A stretch of DNA of 64,000 bases from Marinibacterium sp. (GTDB lineage Bacteria > Pseudomonadota > Alphaproteobacteria > Rhodobacterales > Rhodobacteraceae), in assembly GCA_017643305.1 (NCBI GenBank), contig JAEPNQ010000002.1:62001-126000 (forward strand), written 5' to 3'. The translations under genes and the position numbers were made by a program. Position 1 is the first letter of the stretch; each line of letters opens with the position of its first letter. The notes beneath the pieces are model-generated. The model was given only the letters and a program-made list of their open reading frames with translations. It searched no databases and was not told where the DNA came from. This document shows positions 46,430 to 57,053 of this stretch, piece after piece.

Positions 46430-46768
46430 GTGAAACTCATCATCGCAACGATCAAGCCATTCAAGCTGGAAGAGGTGCGCGAAGCGCTCACCGAAATCGG
46501 TGTTGGCGGTATGATGGTCACCGAGATCAAAGGGTTCGGGTCACAGTCCGGACACACCGAAATCTATCGCGGCGCGGAATATGCCGTGAACTTTGTTCCC
46601 AAAATCAAACTGGAAATCGTGGTGGGCGCCGCGATGGCCGATCAGGTCATCGAAACCCTGTGCACCGCCGCCAAGACCGGCAAGATCGGGGACGGCAAAA
46701 TTTTTGTACTCGACGTTCAGCAGGCCGTGCGCGTGCGGACAGGCGAAACCAACGAAAACGCGCTGTGA
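46430..46768 (+). CDS. glnK: PII nitrogen regulatory protein (GlnK/GlnB)
   Basis: The 112-residue product starts with GTG, preceded by GGAAAGGGG, and reads MKLIIATIKPFKLEEVREAL. The T-loop carries the uridylylation Tyr at residue 51 in IYRGAEYAVNFVPKIK. The C-terminal signature GKIGDGKIFVLDVQQAVRVRTGE binds ATP/ADP. PII proteins sense 2-oxoglutarate and energy and gate ammonium uptake. The gene directly precedes amtB (20 bases), the classical glnK-amtB pair, which favours GlnK over GlnB. Confidence 0.95.
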   Translation: MKLIIATIKPFKLEEVREALTEIGVGGMMVTEIKGFGSQSGHTEIYRGAEYAVNFVPKIKLEIVVGAAMADQVIETLCTAAKTGKIGDGKIFVLDVQQAVRVRTGETNENAL

Positions 46769-46788
46769 TTGGCGCTGGGGAAAAAGAC

Positions 46789-48108
<1,320 letters not shown>

Positions 48109-48133
48109 TTTCCAAAATACCTAAGCCTCTAGG

Positions 48134-48163
48134 ACCCGGGCGCTCGCGCCTGGGTTCATTTTT
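48134..48163 (+). terminator. Rho-independent terminator after amtB
   Basis: A 10-base stem with one G-U pair (ACCCGGGCGC/GCGCCTGGGT) is followed by TCATTTTTTT, 26 bases after the amtB stop. The remaining gap to 48334 shows no gene. Confidence 0.85.
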
Positions 48164-48334
48164 TTGGCCTGTCGACACACAAACCGCGAGGCTATGCTTT
48201 GGCCACGAGACGCAGAGAGGTCGCATCGGGTCCGCCCAATTCAGACGACCAATGCGGGATCAGCAAAAACTCGGAAGGCTCAATTAGGCTGCGCTTTGGA
48301 ACACTCTGGCTGTCCAGACCGCCGCTTCTGTGCT

Positions 48335-49519
48335 TCAGACACCTACCTGCACGATCGCTTCAGCTAGGATCGGGACGGTTTCAGCATTCAGCCCGGCAAC
48401 GTTCATCCGACTGTCCCCAATGATGTAAATGCCATGTTCCACACGCAGGCGATCTATCAAATCGGGCGTGGTGCCAAGCCGCGAAAACATGCCGCGATGC
48501 TGCGCGAGGAACGCAAACCGGTCTGACCCGGACAGGCGCCGCAATTCTCCCACCAACTGTTCACGCAGGCCCAACATGGACAGGCGCACCTCTTCCAACT
48601 CGGCGGTCCAGTCGGCGCGTAGTGCGGCATCGTGCAACACAGTGGTCACAACCCGCGCGCCATGATCCGGCGGGAAGGAATAGTTCATACGGTTTAGGGC
48701 GGCCAACGTCTCCTGCACGCGGGCCACGCGAAACGGTTCTGCCGCCACGGCCAGCAACGCGCCAGTCCGCTCGCGATACACCCCAAAATTCTTGGAGCAG
48801 CTTGCCGCGATCAGGCATTCCGGTACCGAGGCCGCCAGCTTGCGGGTGGCAGCAGCGTCTTCCTCCAGCCCGTCACCGAACCCCTGATAGGCGATATCGA
48901 CCAGCGGGACCGCGCCGGTTGCGATGATATGGTCGATCACCATCTGCCATTCCACCGGGTTCAGGTTCGCCCCGGTCGGATTGTGGCAGCAGCCATGCAG
49001 CAACAACACATCGCCCGCTTTCAGCGCTTGCAGGTCTTCCATCATGCCGCTGAAATCGACCGCCCGTGTCGCATTATCGAAATAGCGGTAGCTGACCCGC
49101 TCCAGCCCAACATAGTCGATGATCGAGGGGTGGTTCGGCCAGGTCGGGTCAGAAATGAACACGCGCCGATCCTGCCCGGCCATCTTGATCATTTCCAAAC
49201 CGATGCGAATGGCACCGGTCCCGCCTGGTGTTCCTGCCCAGGCAACAGAGCTGTGCGGAACAGCGTCGCCCAGCACCAGACTGGTCATCGCCTCCATAAA
49301 GCTAGGATCACCGATCAGCCCGGTATACGCCTTGGTGGTCTGTTCTTCCCAAACCCGCTGCTCAGCGGCCTTGACCGCCCGCATGACCGGTGTGATGCCG
49401 TCGTCGTTCTTGTAAACACCCACACCCAGGTCGATCTTTTCTTCGCGCGGGTCATCGCGGAACTGCTGCATCAACGCAATGATCTTGTCCGGTTCCTGTG
49501 GCGGAAGCGTCTCGAACAT
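48335..49519 (-). CDS. Aromatic amino acid/aspartate aminotransferase (class I, TyrB-like)
   Basis: The 394-residue product has the class I fold typical of aspartate/tyrosine aminotransferases: MFETLPPQEPDKIIALMQQF start, IDLGVGVYKNDDG, LHGCCHNPTGANL with the cofactor-contacting Asn, VDIAYQGFGDGL with Asp and Tyr, the PLP Lys in SCSKNFGVYRERTGAL, and the substrate Arg in YIIGDSRMNVAGL. It transaminates aromatic amino acids or aspartate. Its start and the sseA stop share one base (TGATG), so the two genes are coupled. Confidence 0.92.
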   Translation of the reverse strand: MFETLPPQEPDKIIALMQQFRDDPREEKIDLGVGVYKNDDGITPVMRAVKAAEQRVWEEQTTKAYTGLIGDPSFMEAMTSLVLGDAVPHSSVAWAGTPGGTGAIRIGLEMIKMAGQDRRVFISDPTWPNHPSIIDYVGLERVSYRYFDNATRAVDFSGMMEDLQALKAGDVLLLHGCCHNPTGANLNPVEWQMVIDHIIATGAVPLVDIAYQGFGDGLEEDAAATRKLAASVPECLIAASCSKNFGVYRERTGALLAVAAEPFRVARVQETLAALNRMNYSFPPDHGARVVTTVLHDAALRADWTAELEEVRLSMLGLREQLVGELRRLSGSDRFAFLAQHRGMFSRLGTTPDLIDRLRVEHGIYIIGDSRMNVAGLNAETVPILAEAIVQVGV

Positions 49520-50379
49520 CAGTCATCTCCGATTGCAATCGGCAGAGTAGCGAACTGCCCCCATTCGGACCAGGACCCGTCATACAGCGACCAGTCGGAC
49601 TTGCCCATGCGCTCTAAGGCCAGGGCTAAAACTGCAGCCGTCACGCCAGACCCACAGGTGGTGATCGCAGGCTTGGACAGATCCACACCCGCTGTCTCGA
49701 AAATGACGCGGCAATCCTCCGGGGATTTCATTGTGCCATCGGGGTTCAAAACCTCGTTAAAGCACACATTGCGCGACCCCGGGATACGCCCCTGACGCAG
49801 ACCTTCGCGCGGTTCTGGCGCTTCGCCCCGGAACCGGCCGGGCGCACGGGCGTCGATGATCTCTTGATCGCCCAGCTTGGATGCGGCCGAAACCTGCGTA
49901 ACGTCCCGCACTAGATGGTTCTGGTACCGGGCGGTCATGTGGCGGTCTCGCACCATCGGCGGCAGGTCTTCGGTTTCGCGACCTTCGGCTGTCCATTTGG
50001 GGAACCCGCCATCCAGCACGGCAACATCCGTGTTTCCCATAAGCCGGAAAAGCCACCACACCCGTGCGGCCGAACTGAGCCCACTGCCATCATAGACCAC
50101 AACCTGGTGCCCGTCACCCACGCCCATCGCGCGCATGCGCGACATGAACTTTTCCACTGGGGGGGCCATATGCGGCAGATCACTGCGGCTGTCTGCGATA
50201 TCGTCAATGTCGAAGAACCTGGCGCCGGGGATATGGGCGGCATCATATTCAGCCCGCGCGTCCCGGTTCATGCCCGGTAAATACCACGATCCATCCAATA
50301 TCCGCAGGTCGGGGTCCTTGATGTGTTTTGCCAGCCAGTCCGTTGATACCAGCGTTTTCGGGTCATCCTGCACGGGCAC
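49519..50379 (-). CDS. sseA: 3-mercaptopyruvate sulfurtransferase
   Basis: The 286-residue product has two rhodanese domains. The first begins LVSTDWLAKHIKDPDLRILDGSWYLP and the second ends with the active-site loop TTCGSGVTAAVLALAL; CGSGVTA is the loop form of mercaptopyruvate sulfurtransferases rather than thiosulfate rhodaneses. It moves sulfur from 3-mercaptopyruvate, the transamination product of cysteine, to an acceptor. Coupling with an aminotransferase gene downstream makes a cysteine-degradation pairing plausible. Confidence 0.93.
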   Translation of the reverse strand: MPVQDDPKTLVSTDWLAKHIKDPDLRILDGSWYLPGMNRDARAEYDAAHIPGARFFDIDDIADSRSDLPHMAPPVEKFMSRMRAMGVGDGHQVVVYDGSGLSSAARVWWLFRLMGNTDVAVLDGGFPKWTAEGRETEDLPPMVRDRHMTARYQNHLVRDVTQVSAASKLGDQEIIDARAPGRFRGEAPEPREGLRQGRIPGSRNVCFNEVLNPDGTMKSPEDCRVIFETAGVDLSKPAITTCGSGVTAAVLALALERMGKSDWSLYDGSWSEWGQFATLPIAIGDD

Positions 50380-50585
50380 ATCCTCCGATTAAGCTGCAAA
50401 TGTGCCTACAGCCGCGCGCCCGGTGGCGCAAGGCACCAACGCATAAAGCGTGAATTCACCTGCGCAATAAACTTTTCAACAGGAATCAAAAATTTGAGCA
50501 GCTAAAGGCCCCTAAACCAGCAGAATGTGGCATGGGCAAAACGGTCCTGCCGATCGGCAATTTCCAATCGCAGCGGGCCAGCGGT

Positions 50586-51062
50586 TCAGCCGTGGTCTTT
50601 CAGAAGCCGCTGCTTCTGGCGGGACCAATCGCGCTTGGCCTGGGTTTCGCGTTTGTCGTGGATCTTTTTACCCTTGGCGATACCCAGCTTCATCTTCGCC
50701 AGACCCTTGTGGTTGAAATACAGCACAAGCGGAACCAACGTCATGCCCTTGCGCTGGGTCGCGTTCCACAGGTTGGCCAGTTCCTTTCGGCTGACCAGCA
50801 ACTTTCGACGACGGCGTTCTTCGTGGCCAAAGGTTTTGGCCTGTTCATAGGGGGCGATATAGCTGTTGATCAGCCACAGCTCCCCGTCTTCAACGGCCGC
50901 ATAGCTTTCCGCGACATTGGCACTGTTTTCCCGCAGAGACTTCACCTCCGACCCTTCTAGGATCAGGCCGCACTCAATGTCGTCTTCGATTGCATAATCG
51001 AAGCGCGCACGCCGGTTCTCAGCGATCACCTTGTAGTTTGGGTCTGTCTTCTTCTTGGCCAT
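50586..51062 (-). CDS. smpB: SsrA-binding protein SmpB
   Basis: The 158-residue product matches SmpB along its length: [57 protein letters not shown] and a basic C-terminal tail ([28 protein letters not shown]) that enters the ribosomal mRNA channel. It partners tmRNA to rescue stalled ribosomes. No tmRNA gene is in the window. The gap upstream of sseA (50380-50585) and the gap before smpB (51063-51215) hold no gene that I can see. Confidence 0.96.
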   Translation of the reverse strand: MAKKKTDPNYKVIAENRRARFDYAIEDDIECGLILEGSEVKSLRENSANVAESYAAVEDGELWLINSYIAPYEQAKTFGHEERRRRKLLVSRKELANLWNATQRKGMTLVPLVLYFNHKGLAKMKLGIAKGKKIHDKRETQAKRDWSRQKQRLLKDHG

Positions 51063-51219
51063 GGTGGTTGGATGTAAGATGCCACGCGGCGCGGCGCAAG
51101 ACGCAGTATCATTGCCCGTCCGGGTCCGTCCCTTCGATCAGCGCAAGCGCCCGCCCAGCATGGGCTCCGATGCGCAAGCCGTTATCGGGGCACTCAGCCG
51201 GACCCAGCAGACACTTTAA

Positions 51220-52383
51220 TTAAGTCTCTTTGCAATTTCGGATCCTACCGCGTGAGCAGAGGACCACGCCCACTGAAAATTGTACCCGCCGAGCCAACCA
51301 GTCACCCACAGCTTCACCGATGAAAAACAATCCCGGCACTGCGCGCATCTCCATGGTGCGGGATGACAGCGCATCGGTGTCGACGCCGCCTGCCGTCACC
51401 TCGGCCTTGGCATAGCCTTCGGTGCCTGTGGGGGTAAACCGCAGGTGAGTCAATGTATTCGCCGCTGCCGCCAGCGCGGCGTCTGGCACATTCGCCAGTT
51501 CCTTTTCGATGCCCAGTAGATCCTGCAATACTTCCACTAACCGGTTCGGCAGATGCTCGGCCAGTGCAGCCTTGATATGCGACCGCGGTGCGACTTTCTT
51601 AGCGGCCTTAAGGTGCTTCAATGCGTTGGGCAGGATGTTCAGCGAAATTTCCTGCCCCGGTGTCCAATATGACGAAATCTGCAGGATCGCAGGTCCGGAC
51701 AGACCGCGATGGGTGAACAGGCTGGCCTCTGGGAAGGACACGTTGCCAACCGTCGCCACACTGGACACCGATACCCCAGAAATCGCCGTAAAAGCCGTAT
51801 CCGACGGCCCAAGTGTGAAAGGCACCAATGCGGGTCGGGGCTGGATCACGTTCACGCCAAACTGCCCTGCAATGTCATAGGCAACACCTGTCGCCCCCAT
51901 CTTCGGTATCGATGGCCCGCCCGTGGCCACCACCAGATGCCGTGTCCGGGCCCCCGCGACGTGGAACTGCCCGTCCCGATGGGCAATCTCACCGATAGGC
52001 GTGTTCAGGCGCAGCTCCACCCCGCCCTTGGCACATTCATCCAACAGCATCGCCACCACCTGCCGCGCAGAACCGTCACAAAACAGCTGGCCCAGCGTCT
52101 TTTCGTGCCAGGCGATGTTGTGGCTTTCCAGAAGAGCGAGGAAATCCCATTGTGTGTAGCGGCTCAGTGCGGATTTCATGAAATGCGGGTTTTCGCAAAG
52201 AAAGCATTCTGCCGAAGCCCCCATGTTTGTGAAATTACACCGGCCGCCACCAGATATCAGGATTTTCTTTCCCGCCTTCTCAGCGTGATCCAGCAACAGC
52301 ACGCGTGCGCCCGCCTGCCCGGCCGTCGCCGCCGCCAGCAGGCCAGCACCGCCGGCCCCCAAGATGATCGCGTCAAAAACCAA
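51220..52383 (-). CDS. BaiN/YhiN (HI0933)-family flavoprotein with C-terminal frameshift
   Basis: The 387-codon frame starts with the FAD motif ILGAGGAGLLAAATAGQAGARV and the family hallmark KILISGGGRCNFTN. The expected C-terminal FAD-closing motif GEAVDVTGWLGGYNFQWAW is broken. In the annotated frame GEAV continues as GDWLARRVQF, whereas the neighbouring frame reads VTGWLGGYNFQWAWSSAHAVGSEIAKRLN and stops at 51216. Two bases (AT or AC after GTGG) appear to be missing near 51305. The family includes bile-acid-modifying BaiN and uncharacterised YhiN. Loss of the closing motif should weaken FAD binding, so the present product may be inactive. Confidence 0.82.
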   Translation of the reverse strand: MVFDAIILGAGGAGLLAAATAGQAGARVLLLDHAEKAGKKILISGGGRCNFTNMGASAECFLCENPHFMKSALSRYTQWDFLALLESHNIAWHEKTLGQLFCDGSARQVVAMLLDECAKGGVELRLNTPIGEIAHRDGQFHVAGARTRHLVVATGGPSIPKMGATGVAYDIAGQFGVNVIQPRPALVPFTLGPSDTAFTAISGVSVSSVATVGNVSFPEASLFTHRGLSGPAILQISSYWTPGQEISLNILPNALKHLKAAKKVAPRSHIKAALAEHLPNRLVEVLQDLLGIEKELANVPDAALAAAANTLTHLRFTPTGTEGYAKAEVTAGGVDTDALSSRTMEMRAVPGLFFIGEAVGDWLARRVQFSVGVVLCSRGRIRNCKET

Positions 52384-52427
52384 TATTCGCCCTTGCCCCG
52401 CCGGGGCACGAATCAGCCACGCATCGC

Positions 52428-53223
52428 TTACTCACCTAGCTTGGCGTGCACTTCGTCCAGGTCAATCTCACCAATTGGCATCTTGTTGGCCGGATTTTCG
52501 AAATCTTATTTGAACAGGTCATAATCGCTTTGTAGATTTCGTAAATTAGGTGCATCGACAGGTCGTCGAAATAGTCGTCGACCGGATGCTCCCACTTGGG
52601 TCCGTGGCCTTCGCTTTTGTTGAACCGAGGGATGCTATCCAGATTGGTGGAATGCGCCACCGGGATGGCGTCCAGTACCTTTTGCATCCCGTCATTGAAC
52701 GCTTCAGTCCAAAACATGATGTTGTATAGCCCACCTTTGGCGATAAACGTCGACACGTGACCCGACATCGCAGACCAGTGAATGTCCGGCTCCATAGACT
52801 TGCGCCAGCGGATGGTATCACGGGCAAACAGCAGAAAGCGGCGGAAACTGCGGATCTGGTAGAACACTTCCTTGCCGTCGTCGCCACCCACCTCACTCCC
52901 GTATTTCTGGATAAACAGCGGCACCAGATTCCCACGATAGCGTTTGCCGTTGCGCTGGATGCCACAGATCTTGTCGAAAACGAACTCAGGATCCCGGTAT
53001 AGGGGTTGCGCACACAGCTGAAGGCATAAGACGCTTGGTTTTTCACGTTCTGTTCGATCAGCGGTTGGCTGTTCTCCAGCGCCCGTTTGTGCAGACCTTT
53101 GGATGCATCGCGGATGCCCCCGTCAAAAAAACGCCCATGGTCATAACAATAGATGATCTGACCAGTGGACGAACAGGCGCATTTCGGCACCACCCGGTAC
53201 ACGACGCTTTCGGCTTCCGTCAT
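52428..53223 (-). pseudogene. Sulfotransferase family gene, multiply disrupted
   Basis: The N-terminal frame (from 53223) encodes VYRVVPKCACSSTGQIIYCYDHG, a PAPS 5'-phosphosulfate-binding loop of the P-K-C/A-A-S/C-T type, and FSCVRNPYTGILSSF, the 3'-phosphate-binding RNP motif. The frame breaks at a TTTT run (plus-strand AAAA 52977-52980, one base short) and continues as FDKICGIQRNGKRYRGNLVP to LIYEIYKA. A second one-base loss near 52526 and an in-frame TAA (52506-52508) interrupt the end (DYDLFK-stop-DFENPANKMPIGEIDLDE). With these repaired the gene would end at 52428. The family sulfates carbohydrates. It faces a glycosyltransferase gene that is also damaged. Confidence 0.8.
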
Positions 53224-53355
53224 CTAGGTTCCGGGAAAGCCCATATTACTTGCCTCCTTGGCCGACATACCCCAAATTAGAATATCAGGTAGTTTGAGGC
53301 AAAAAAGCAAATATGCCCGCTTTGTTCAACGGTCCCTCACATTTGGTGTTGGCTA

Positions 53356-54741
53356 ATGCCTACGGCAATCGTGCAGCAAGCGCGTCGTCTTACTGCGGCT
53401 GGCGATTACATGGCAATTCATTTCGACGCCCGGGTCAAGCCCGAACATTTCAAGGCGATCAGGGATGCGCTGGCCGATAATCCCAACGTGACCTTCGCTA
53501 AAAAGCGCATCAAATGCGGATGGGGGGAATGGTCGCTGGTGCAGGCGTCGCTCTACGCGGTTGAGGCAGCAGTGGTCGCTTTCCCGCGCGCCACGCATTT
53601 CTACATGCTTTCGGGCGACTGCATGGCGATCAAAACTGCCGAATACACACACCGGTTCCTCGACGACCATGATTGTGATTTCATCGAGAGTTTCGATTTC
53701 TTCGAAAGCGACTGGATCAAAACGGGGATCAAGGAAGAACGGCTCATCTACCGCCACTGGTTCAACGAACGCACGCAGAAGCAGCGATTCTATACGTCAA
53801 TGGAATGGCAGCAGCGCCTGGGCCTCAAACGCAACATCCCTGATGATATTCAGGTTATGATTGGCAGCCAGTGGTGGTGCCTGCGCCGCCGCACAATCGA
53901 ATGGATTCTGGATTTCACCAAGAAACGCAAAGACGTTATGCGGTTTTTCCGGACCACCTGGATCCCGGATGAAACCTTCTTCCAGACGTTGGTGAGCCAT
54001 CTGGTTCCGGAAAACGAAATCCAGAGGCGCACGCTGACCTTCCTGATGTTTTCCGACTATGGGATGCCGGTGACGTTTTATAACGATCACTACAATCTGC
54101 TGCTCAGCCAGGATTTCCTGTTTGCCCGCAAAATCAGCCCGGAAGCAACCGAACTGCGCGCGCGACTGGGCAAACTTTATGCCTCCACCGGGATCGACTT
54201 CCAAGTCTCCAACGAAGGCCGCAGTCTGCATAGGTTCCTGACTGGTCGGGGCCGAATTGGACGGCGGTTCGCCACGCGCTTTTGGGAAACCGAAAGCTCG
54301 CTGGGTCGCGAACGTGAACTGATGATCGTGGTGTGCAAAAAATGGCACGTGGCCAAGCGTTTCCTGGAAGAAGCCCGCAAAGCCACGAACGTGCCTGCTA
54401 TCGAATACCTGTTCAACGAAGAAAACACGCCACTGCCCGACCTGGGCGACATCCAGCGTACGCTGGAAAAACGCACGCGCCATCGGCGGGCCCTTATGCG
54501 GATGCTGTTTGACTACTACGACACCGATCGCCTGATCGTATGCATGGACCCGGCCAATCTGGACCTGATGCATGATTTCTTTTCCGACCGGTCCGTGACC
54601 CGGATGTTGGAAATCGTCTGTACCTTTACTGACAGCTACCTGTCAGGTCATGCCATGCGGGTGGGGCTGGCCGGGGAGCGCACCAGCAAATCCGCACTGG
54701 AGCGCCTTCTGCCGACCATCCGCAACGACATCCACTATTAA
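53356..54741 (+). CDS. Core-2/I-branching beta-1,6-GlcNAc transferase-like glycosyltransferase, truncated by nonsense codon
   Basis: The 461-residue product begins in mid-motif at PTAIVQQARRLTAAGDYMAIHFDAR. Relatives that I recall start about a dozen residues earlier (a strand ending LCHKD), and no such sequence is readable upstream. The core contains CGWGEWSLVQASLYAVEAAV, THFYMLSGDCMAIK, ESFDFFESDWIKTG and WIPDETFFQTLVSHLV, typical of the branching-enzyme family with an extra C-terminal domain. The frame ends at TAA (54739-54741, after NDIHY), but the same frame stays open for 51 more codons to TGA. The enzyme probably decorated a surface polysaccharide. Confidence 0.8.
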   Translation: MPTAIVQQARRLTAAGDYMAIHFDARVKPEHFKAIRDALADNPNVTFAKKRIKCGWGEWSLVQASLYAVEAAVVAFPRATHFYMLSGDCMAIKTAEYTHRFLDDHDCDFIESFDFFESDWIKTGIKEERLIYRHWFNERTQKQRFYTSMEWQQRLGLKRNIPDDIQVMIGSQWWCLRRRTIEWILDFTKKRKDVMRFFRTTWIPDETFFQTLVSHLVPENEIQRRTLTFLMFSDYGMPVTFYNDHYNLLLSQDFLFARKISPEATELRARLGKLYASTGIDFQVSNEGRSLHRFLTGRGRIGRRFATRFWETESSLGRERELMIVVCKKWHVAKRFLEEARKATNVPAIEYLFNEENTPLPDLGDIQRTLEKRTRHRRALMRMLFDYYDTDRLIVCMDPANLDLMHDFFSDRSVTRMLEIVCTFTDSYLSGHAMRVGLAGERTSKSALERLLPTIRNDIHY

Positions 54742-54897
54742 AGTGACCGCATCCGCGACGCCGGGTTTTTACGTCACACACGAATTAACGAGGCGGAATC
54801 AGCCGAAAGCAACGCGCCGCGCATTGCCGAATTTTTGACCATCTCAAACGAAAAAGCCCGCGAGATTGCCAATAAAGGCCACCTTTACGCCGACTGA
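54742..54897 (+). pseudogene. Separated 3' end of the glycosyltransferase gene
   Basis: Directly after the TAA, 51 codons continue in the same frame (SDRIRDAGFLRHTRINEAES, then RIAEFLTISNEKAREIANKG and a final Asp) to TGA at 54895-54897. SDRIRD and the closing helix match the C-terminal end of relatives, so a GAA-to-TAA change at 54739 is the likely cause. Confidence 0.6.
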
Positions 54898-54963
54898 TCA
54901 CATGCGGCAGCACCTCTGGTGAATCGATCATCCAGTTGAGGCGAGGCCCCTCTTAGCGGTGGT

Positions 54964-56394
54964 TTACCTCGGCAAAAGATTACCCATTGCCCCAATCGGC
55001 GGCTCAGTGCCTGCGGGCAACGGGCTGACATAGCCATTGGGCCCAGTGCGGGTGCGCAGGTCCTGCCAAGCACGGTCCCGCAAGTCCGCATCCAGCATCA
55101 CGTCGATCCCCGTGGCTGCCATGATCTTGGCCGCGTGCACCATACCTTTCAGCGCTGGGGCGCCTTTTCCCTGCGCCACCATCTGCCACGAATGGAATGG
55201 GGTGCCGATCGCATAGTTCGCGCCCCACATTTGCACGGTGGGGACAACCCAACTGACATCAGCCACATCCGTTGACCCACTCAGCCCCGCCGGAAACGCA
55301 TCCGCCGGCACAACGGTGTCGGCCAGAACCTCCCCTGCACGTGGGGCGATGCCAACACTGCGATAGGCATCCGTGATGTCATCGTCATCAAAGGTCGACT
55401 GGAAGCGCGCGGCGTAAGCCCGGTCCGTGTCACCAAAGGCAGGTGTCCCCAATTGCTCCAGATTGCGCTGCATTGCATCCACCAGCGGCGTGTTTTCAAT
55501 CACGTTGGAAACAGCGGCTAAAACTTCGTCCTGCACCTTGGTTTCGGTCATCATCGCCGCACCCTGCGCCACCTTGCGCACGCGCTCCAGCAGCCGCAGC
55601 ATCTCGGGCGCAGTTTCGGCCCGCACGACATAGCGAATCTTGGCCTGCCCCTGCACCACGTTTGGGGAAATTCCACCTGCATCGATATAGGCGTAGTGGA
55701 TGCGCGCGCTGTCCGGCATATGTTCGCGCAGGTAATTGACGCCCACGTTCATCAACTCCACCGCGTCCAACGCCGACCGGCCCAGATGCGGCGCACCAGC
55801 GGCATGAGCAGCGCGACCGGTGAAGGTGAAATCAACCCGAGCATTTGCCAGCGAACTGCCTCGTATCACGGCTGGCAGCGCATGCGGGTGCCAGGTAACG
55901 GCGATATCCACATCCTCGAACGCGCCTTCACGCACCATGAATGCCTTGGCCGCGCCGCCTTCTTCCGCCGGGCAGCCATAATACCGCACGCGCCCCGGCG
56001 TACCAGTGGCAGCCAGCCAATCCCGTACAGCCACAGCGGCCAACATCGCGGCGGACCCCAGCAGGTTGTGACCACAACCATGGCCGTTGCCGCCCTGCTC
56101 CATGGGGGTCTGTACGGCCACATCGGCCTCTTGGCTCAATCCTGCCAGCGCATCGAATTCACCAAGAAAGGCAATCACCGGCCCGCCTTCCCCCGCCTCG
56201 CCCATCATCGCAGTGGGAATGTCAGCAACTCCGTCCTGCACCCGAAAGCCCTGATGCGTCAGCTCTTCCAGATGGGCGGCAGCGGACTGGGTTTCCGCAT
56301 AACAGGTCTCAGGTGTGGCCCAGATCCTGTCGGACAGGGCGCGAAACCTGTCCTGGGCCGCTTCGACAAATGACCAGGCAACGTGTTCGTTCAT
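54964..56394 (-). CDS. M20 family amidohydrolase (AbgB-like)
   Basis: The 476-residue product has M20 metal-ligand segments: GNGHGCGHNLLGSAAMLAA, YYGCPAEEGGAAKAFMV with the catalytic Glu pair, and TWHPHALPAVIRG. The dimerisation-domain segment FTGRAAHAAGAPHLGRSALDAVELMNVGVNYLREHM closely follows AbgB, which hydrolyses p-aminobenzoyl-glutamate. The substrate may be another N-acyl amino acid. Its start overlaps the stop of the DUF1523 gene by four bases, so it is coupled to the AAA+ cluster. Confidence 0.9.
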   Translation of the reverse strand: MNEHVAWSFVEAAQDRFRALSDRIWATPETCYAETQSAAAHLEELTHQGFRVQDGVADIPTAMMGEAGEGGPVIAFLGEFDALAGLSQEADVAVQTPMEQGGNGHGCGHNLLGSAAMLAAVAVRDWLAATGTPGRVRYYGCPAEEGGAAKAFMVREGAFEDVDIAVTWHPHALPAVIRGSSLANARVDFTFTGRAAHAAGAPHLGRSALDAVELMNVGVNYLREHMPDSARIHYAYIDAGGISPNVVQGQAKIRYVVRAETAPEMLRLLERVRKVAQGAAMMTETKVQDEVLAAVSNVIENTPLVDAMQRNLEQLGTPAFGDTDRAYAARFQSTFDDDDITDAYRSVGIAPRAGEVLADTVVPADAFPAGLSGSTDVADVSWVVPTVQMWGANYAIGTPFHSWQMVAQGKGAPALKGMVHAAKIMAATGIDVMLDADLRDRAWQDLRTRTGPNGYVSPLPAGTEPPIGAMGNLLPR

Positions 56395-57044
56395 TTCGAT
56401 TTCCAGCTATCTAGCCAACGCCGGAACCGCCCACGGCGTTCGGCGACGGCATCCCCCGCCGCTTCCAGGTTATCTTCCACCCGCTCCATCACCGGATCAA
56501 TCCGCCGTTCCCGGAACCGCACCCAACGCACCCGGATGGCCCAGGCGATGGCCGCACAGATCGTCAGGAAGATGATATTAAACCAGTTGATCACCCGGTG
56601 ATCCGGGCCCTCCACCGGCTTTACATGCACCGCATTCGGGAAAATCGACAGGAATTCATTCCGCCAGCCATAATGGCGCAGCGATACCCATTGCGGGTTG
56701 TCTTTGGTCGACATCAGATCATTCGCCTCAGCCTGCAGGTTGGAACTGTCGAGCTTGAAGTAGGGCGGCCAGCCCCAGCCAGTGTCTTCGTTGCGATAGA
56801 CCATCACCTTGCCGTTCTTGGCGCGCACCGTATCGATAAAGCGAATATCGCGGTTGCGGGTCGTGGTGCCCTCCTGCCCCACATCCTGCTGCGCCCAGAA
56901 CAGGGAGTTTTCGCCAAAATCCACCCGCCGCACATCGGTATCTACAATGCGGACAATGTCGTTCTGCGGCAGGGTGTAATGCAGAATGGCCAGGACAAAC
57001 CCCCAGAAGGTGATCCAGAACGCCCATTTGAGATAGGTCAGCAT
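56391..57044 (-). CDS. DUF1523 family membrane protein
   Basis: The 217-residue product has an N-terminal membrane span (MLTYLKWAFWITFWGFVLAILHY), an extracytoplasmic domain with RIVDTDVRRVDFGENSLFWAQ and VMVYRNEDTGWGWPPYFKLDS, a second span (INWFNIIFLTICAAIAWAIRV) and a basic cytoplasmic tail. It matches the uncharacterised DUF1523 family. The folded part lies between the spans, outside the cytoplasm. It is the last unknown gene of the AAA+ cluster, nine bases after the small membrane gene and overlapping the M20 gene. Confidence 0.85.
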   Translation of the reverse strand: MLTYLKWAFWITFWGFVLAILHYTLPQNDIVRIVDTDVRRVDFGENSLFWAQQDVGQEGTTTRNRDIRFIDTVRAKNGKVMVYRNEDTGWGWPPYFKLDSSNLQAEANDLMSTKDNPQWVSLRHYGWRNEFLSIFPNAVHVKPVEGPDHRVINWFNIIFLTICAAIAWAIRVRWVRFRERRIDPVMERVEDNLEAAGDAVAERRGRFRRWLDSWKSK

Positions 57045-57053
57045 GATGATGCC

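Noticed and set aside
46297-46788. A longer N-terminus for AmtB running through glnK
   Set aside because: It overlaps glnK in another frame; the start at 46789 gives a proper signal peptide and the usual AmtB length.
52546-53223. The 225-codon single frame of the sulfotransferase taken as a complete protein
   Set aside because: After the motif ILSSF the frame turns to Ser/Arg-rich sequence while the expected continuation is in the neighbouring frame, so it is a frameshift product.
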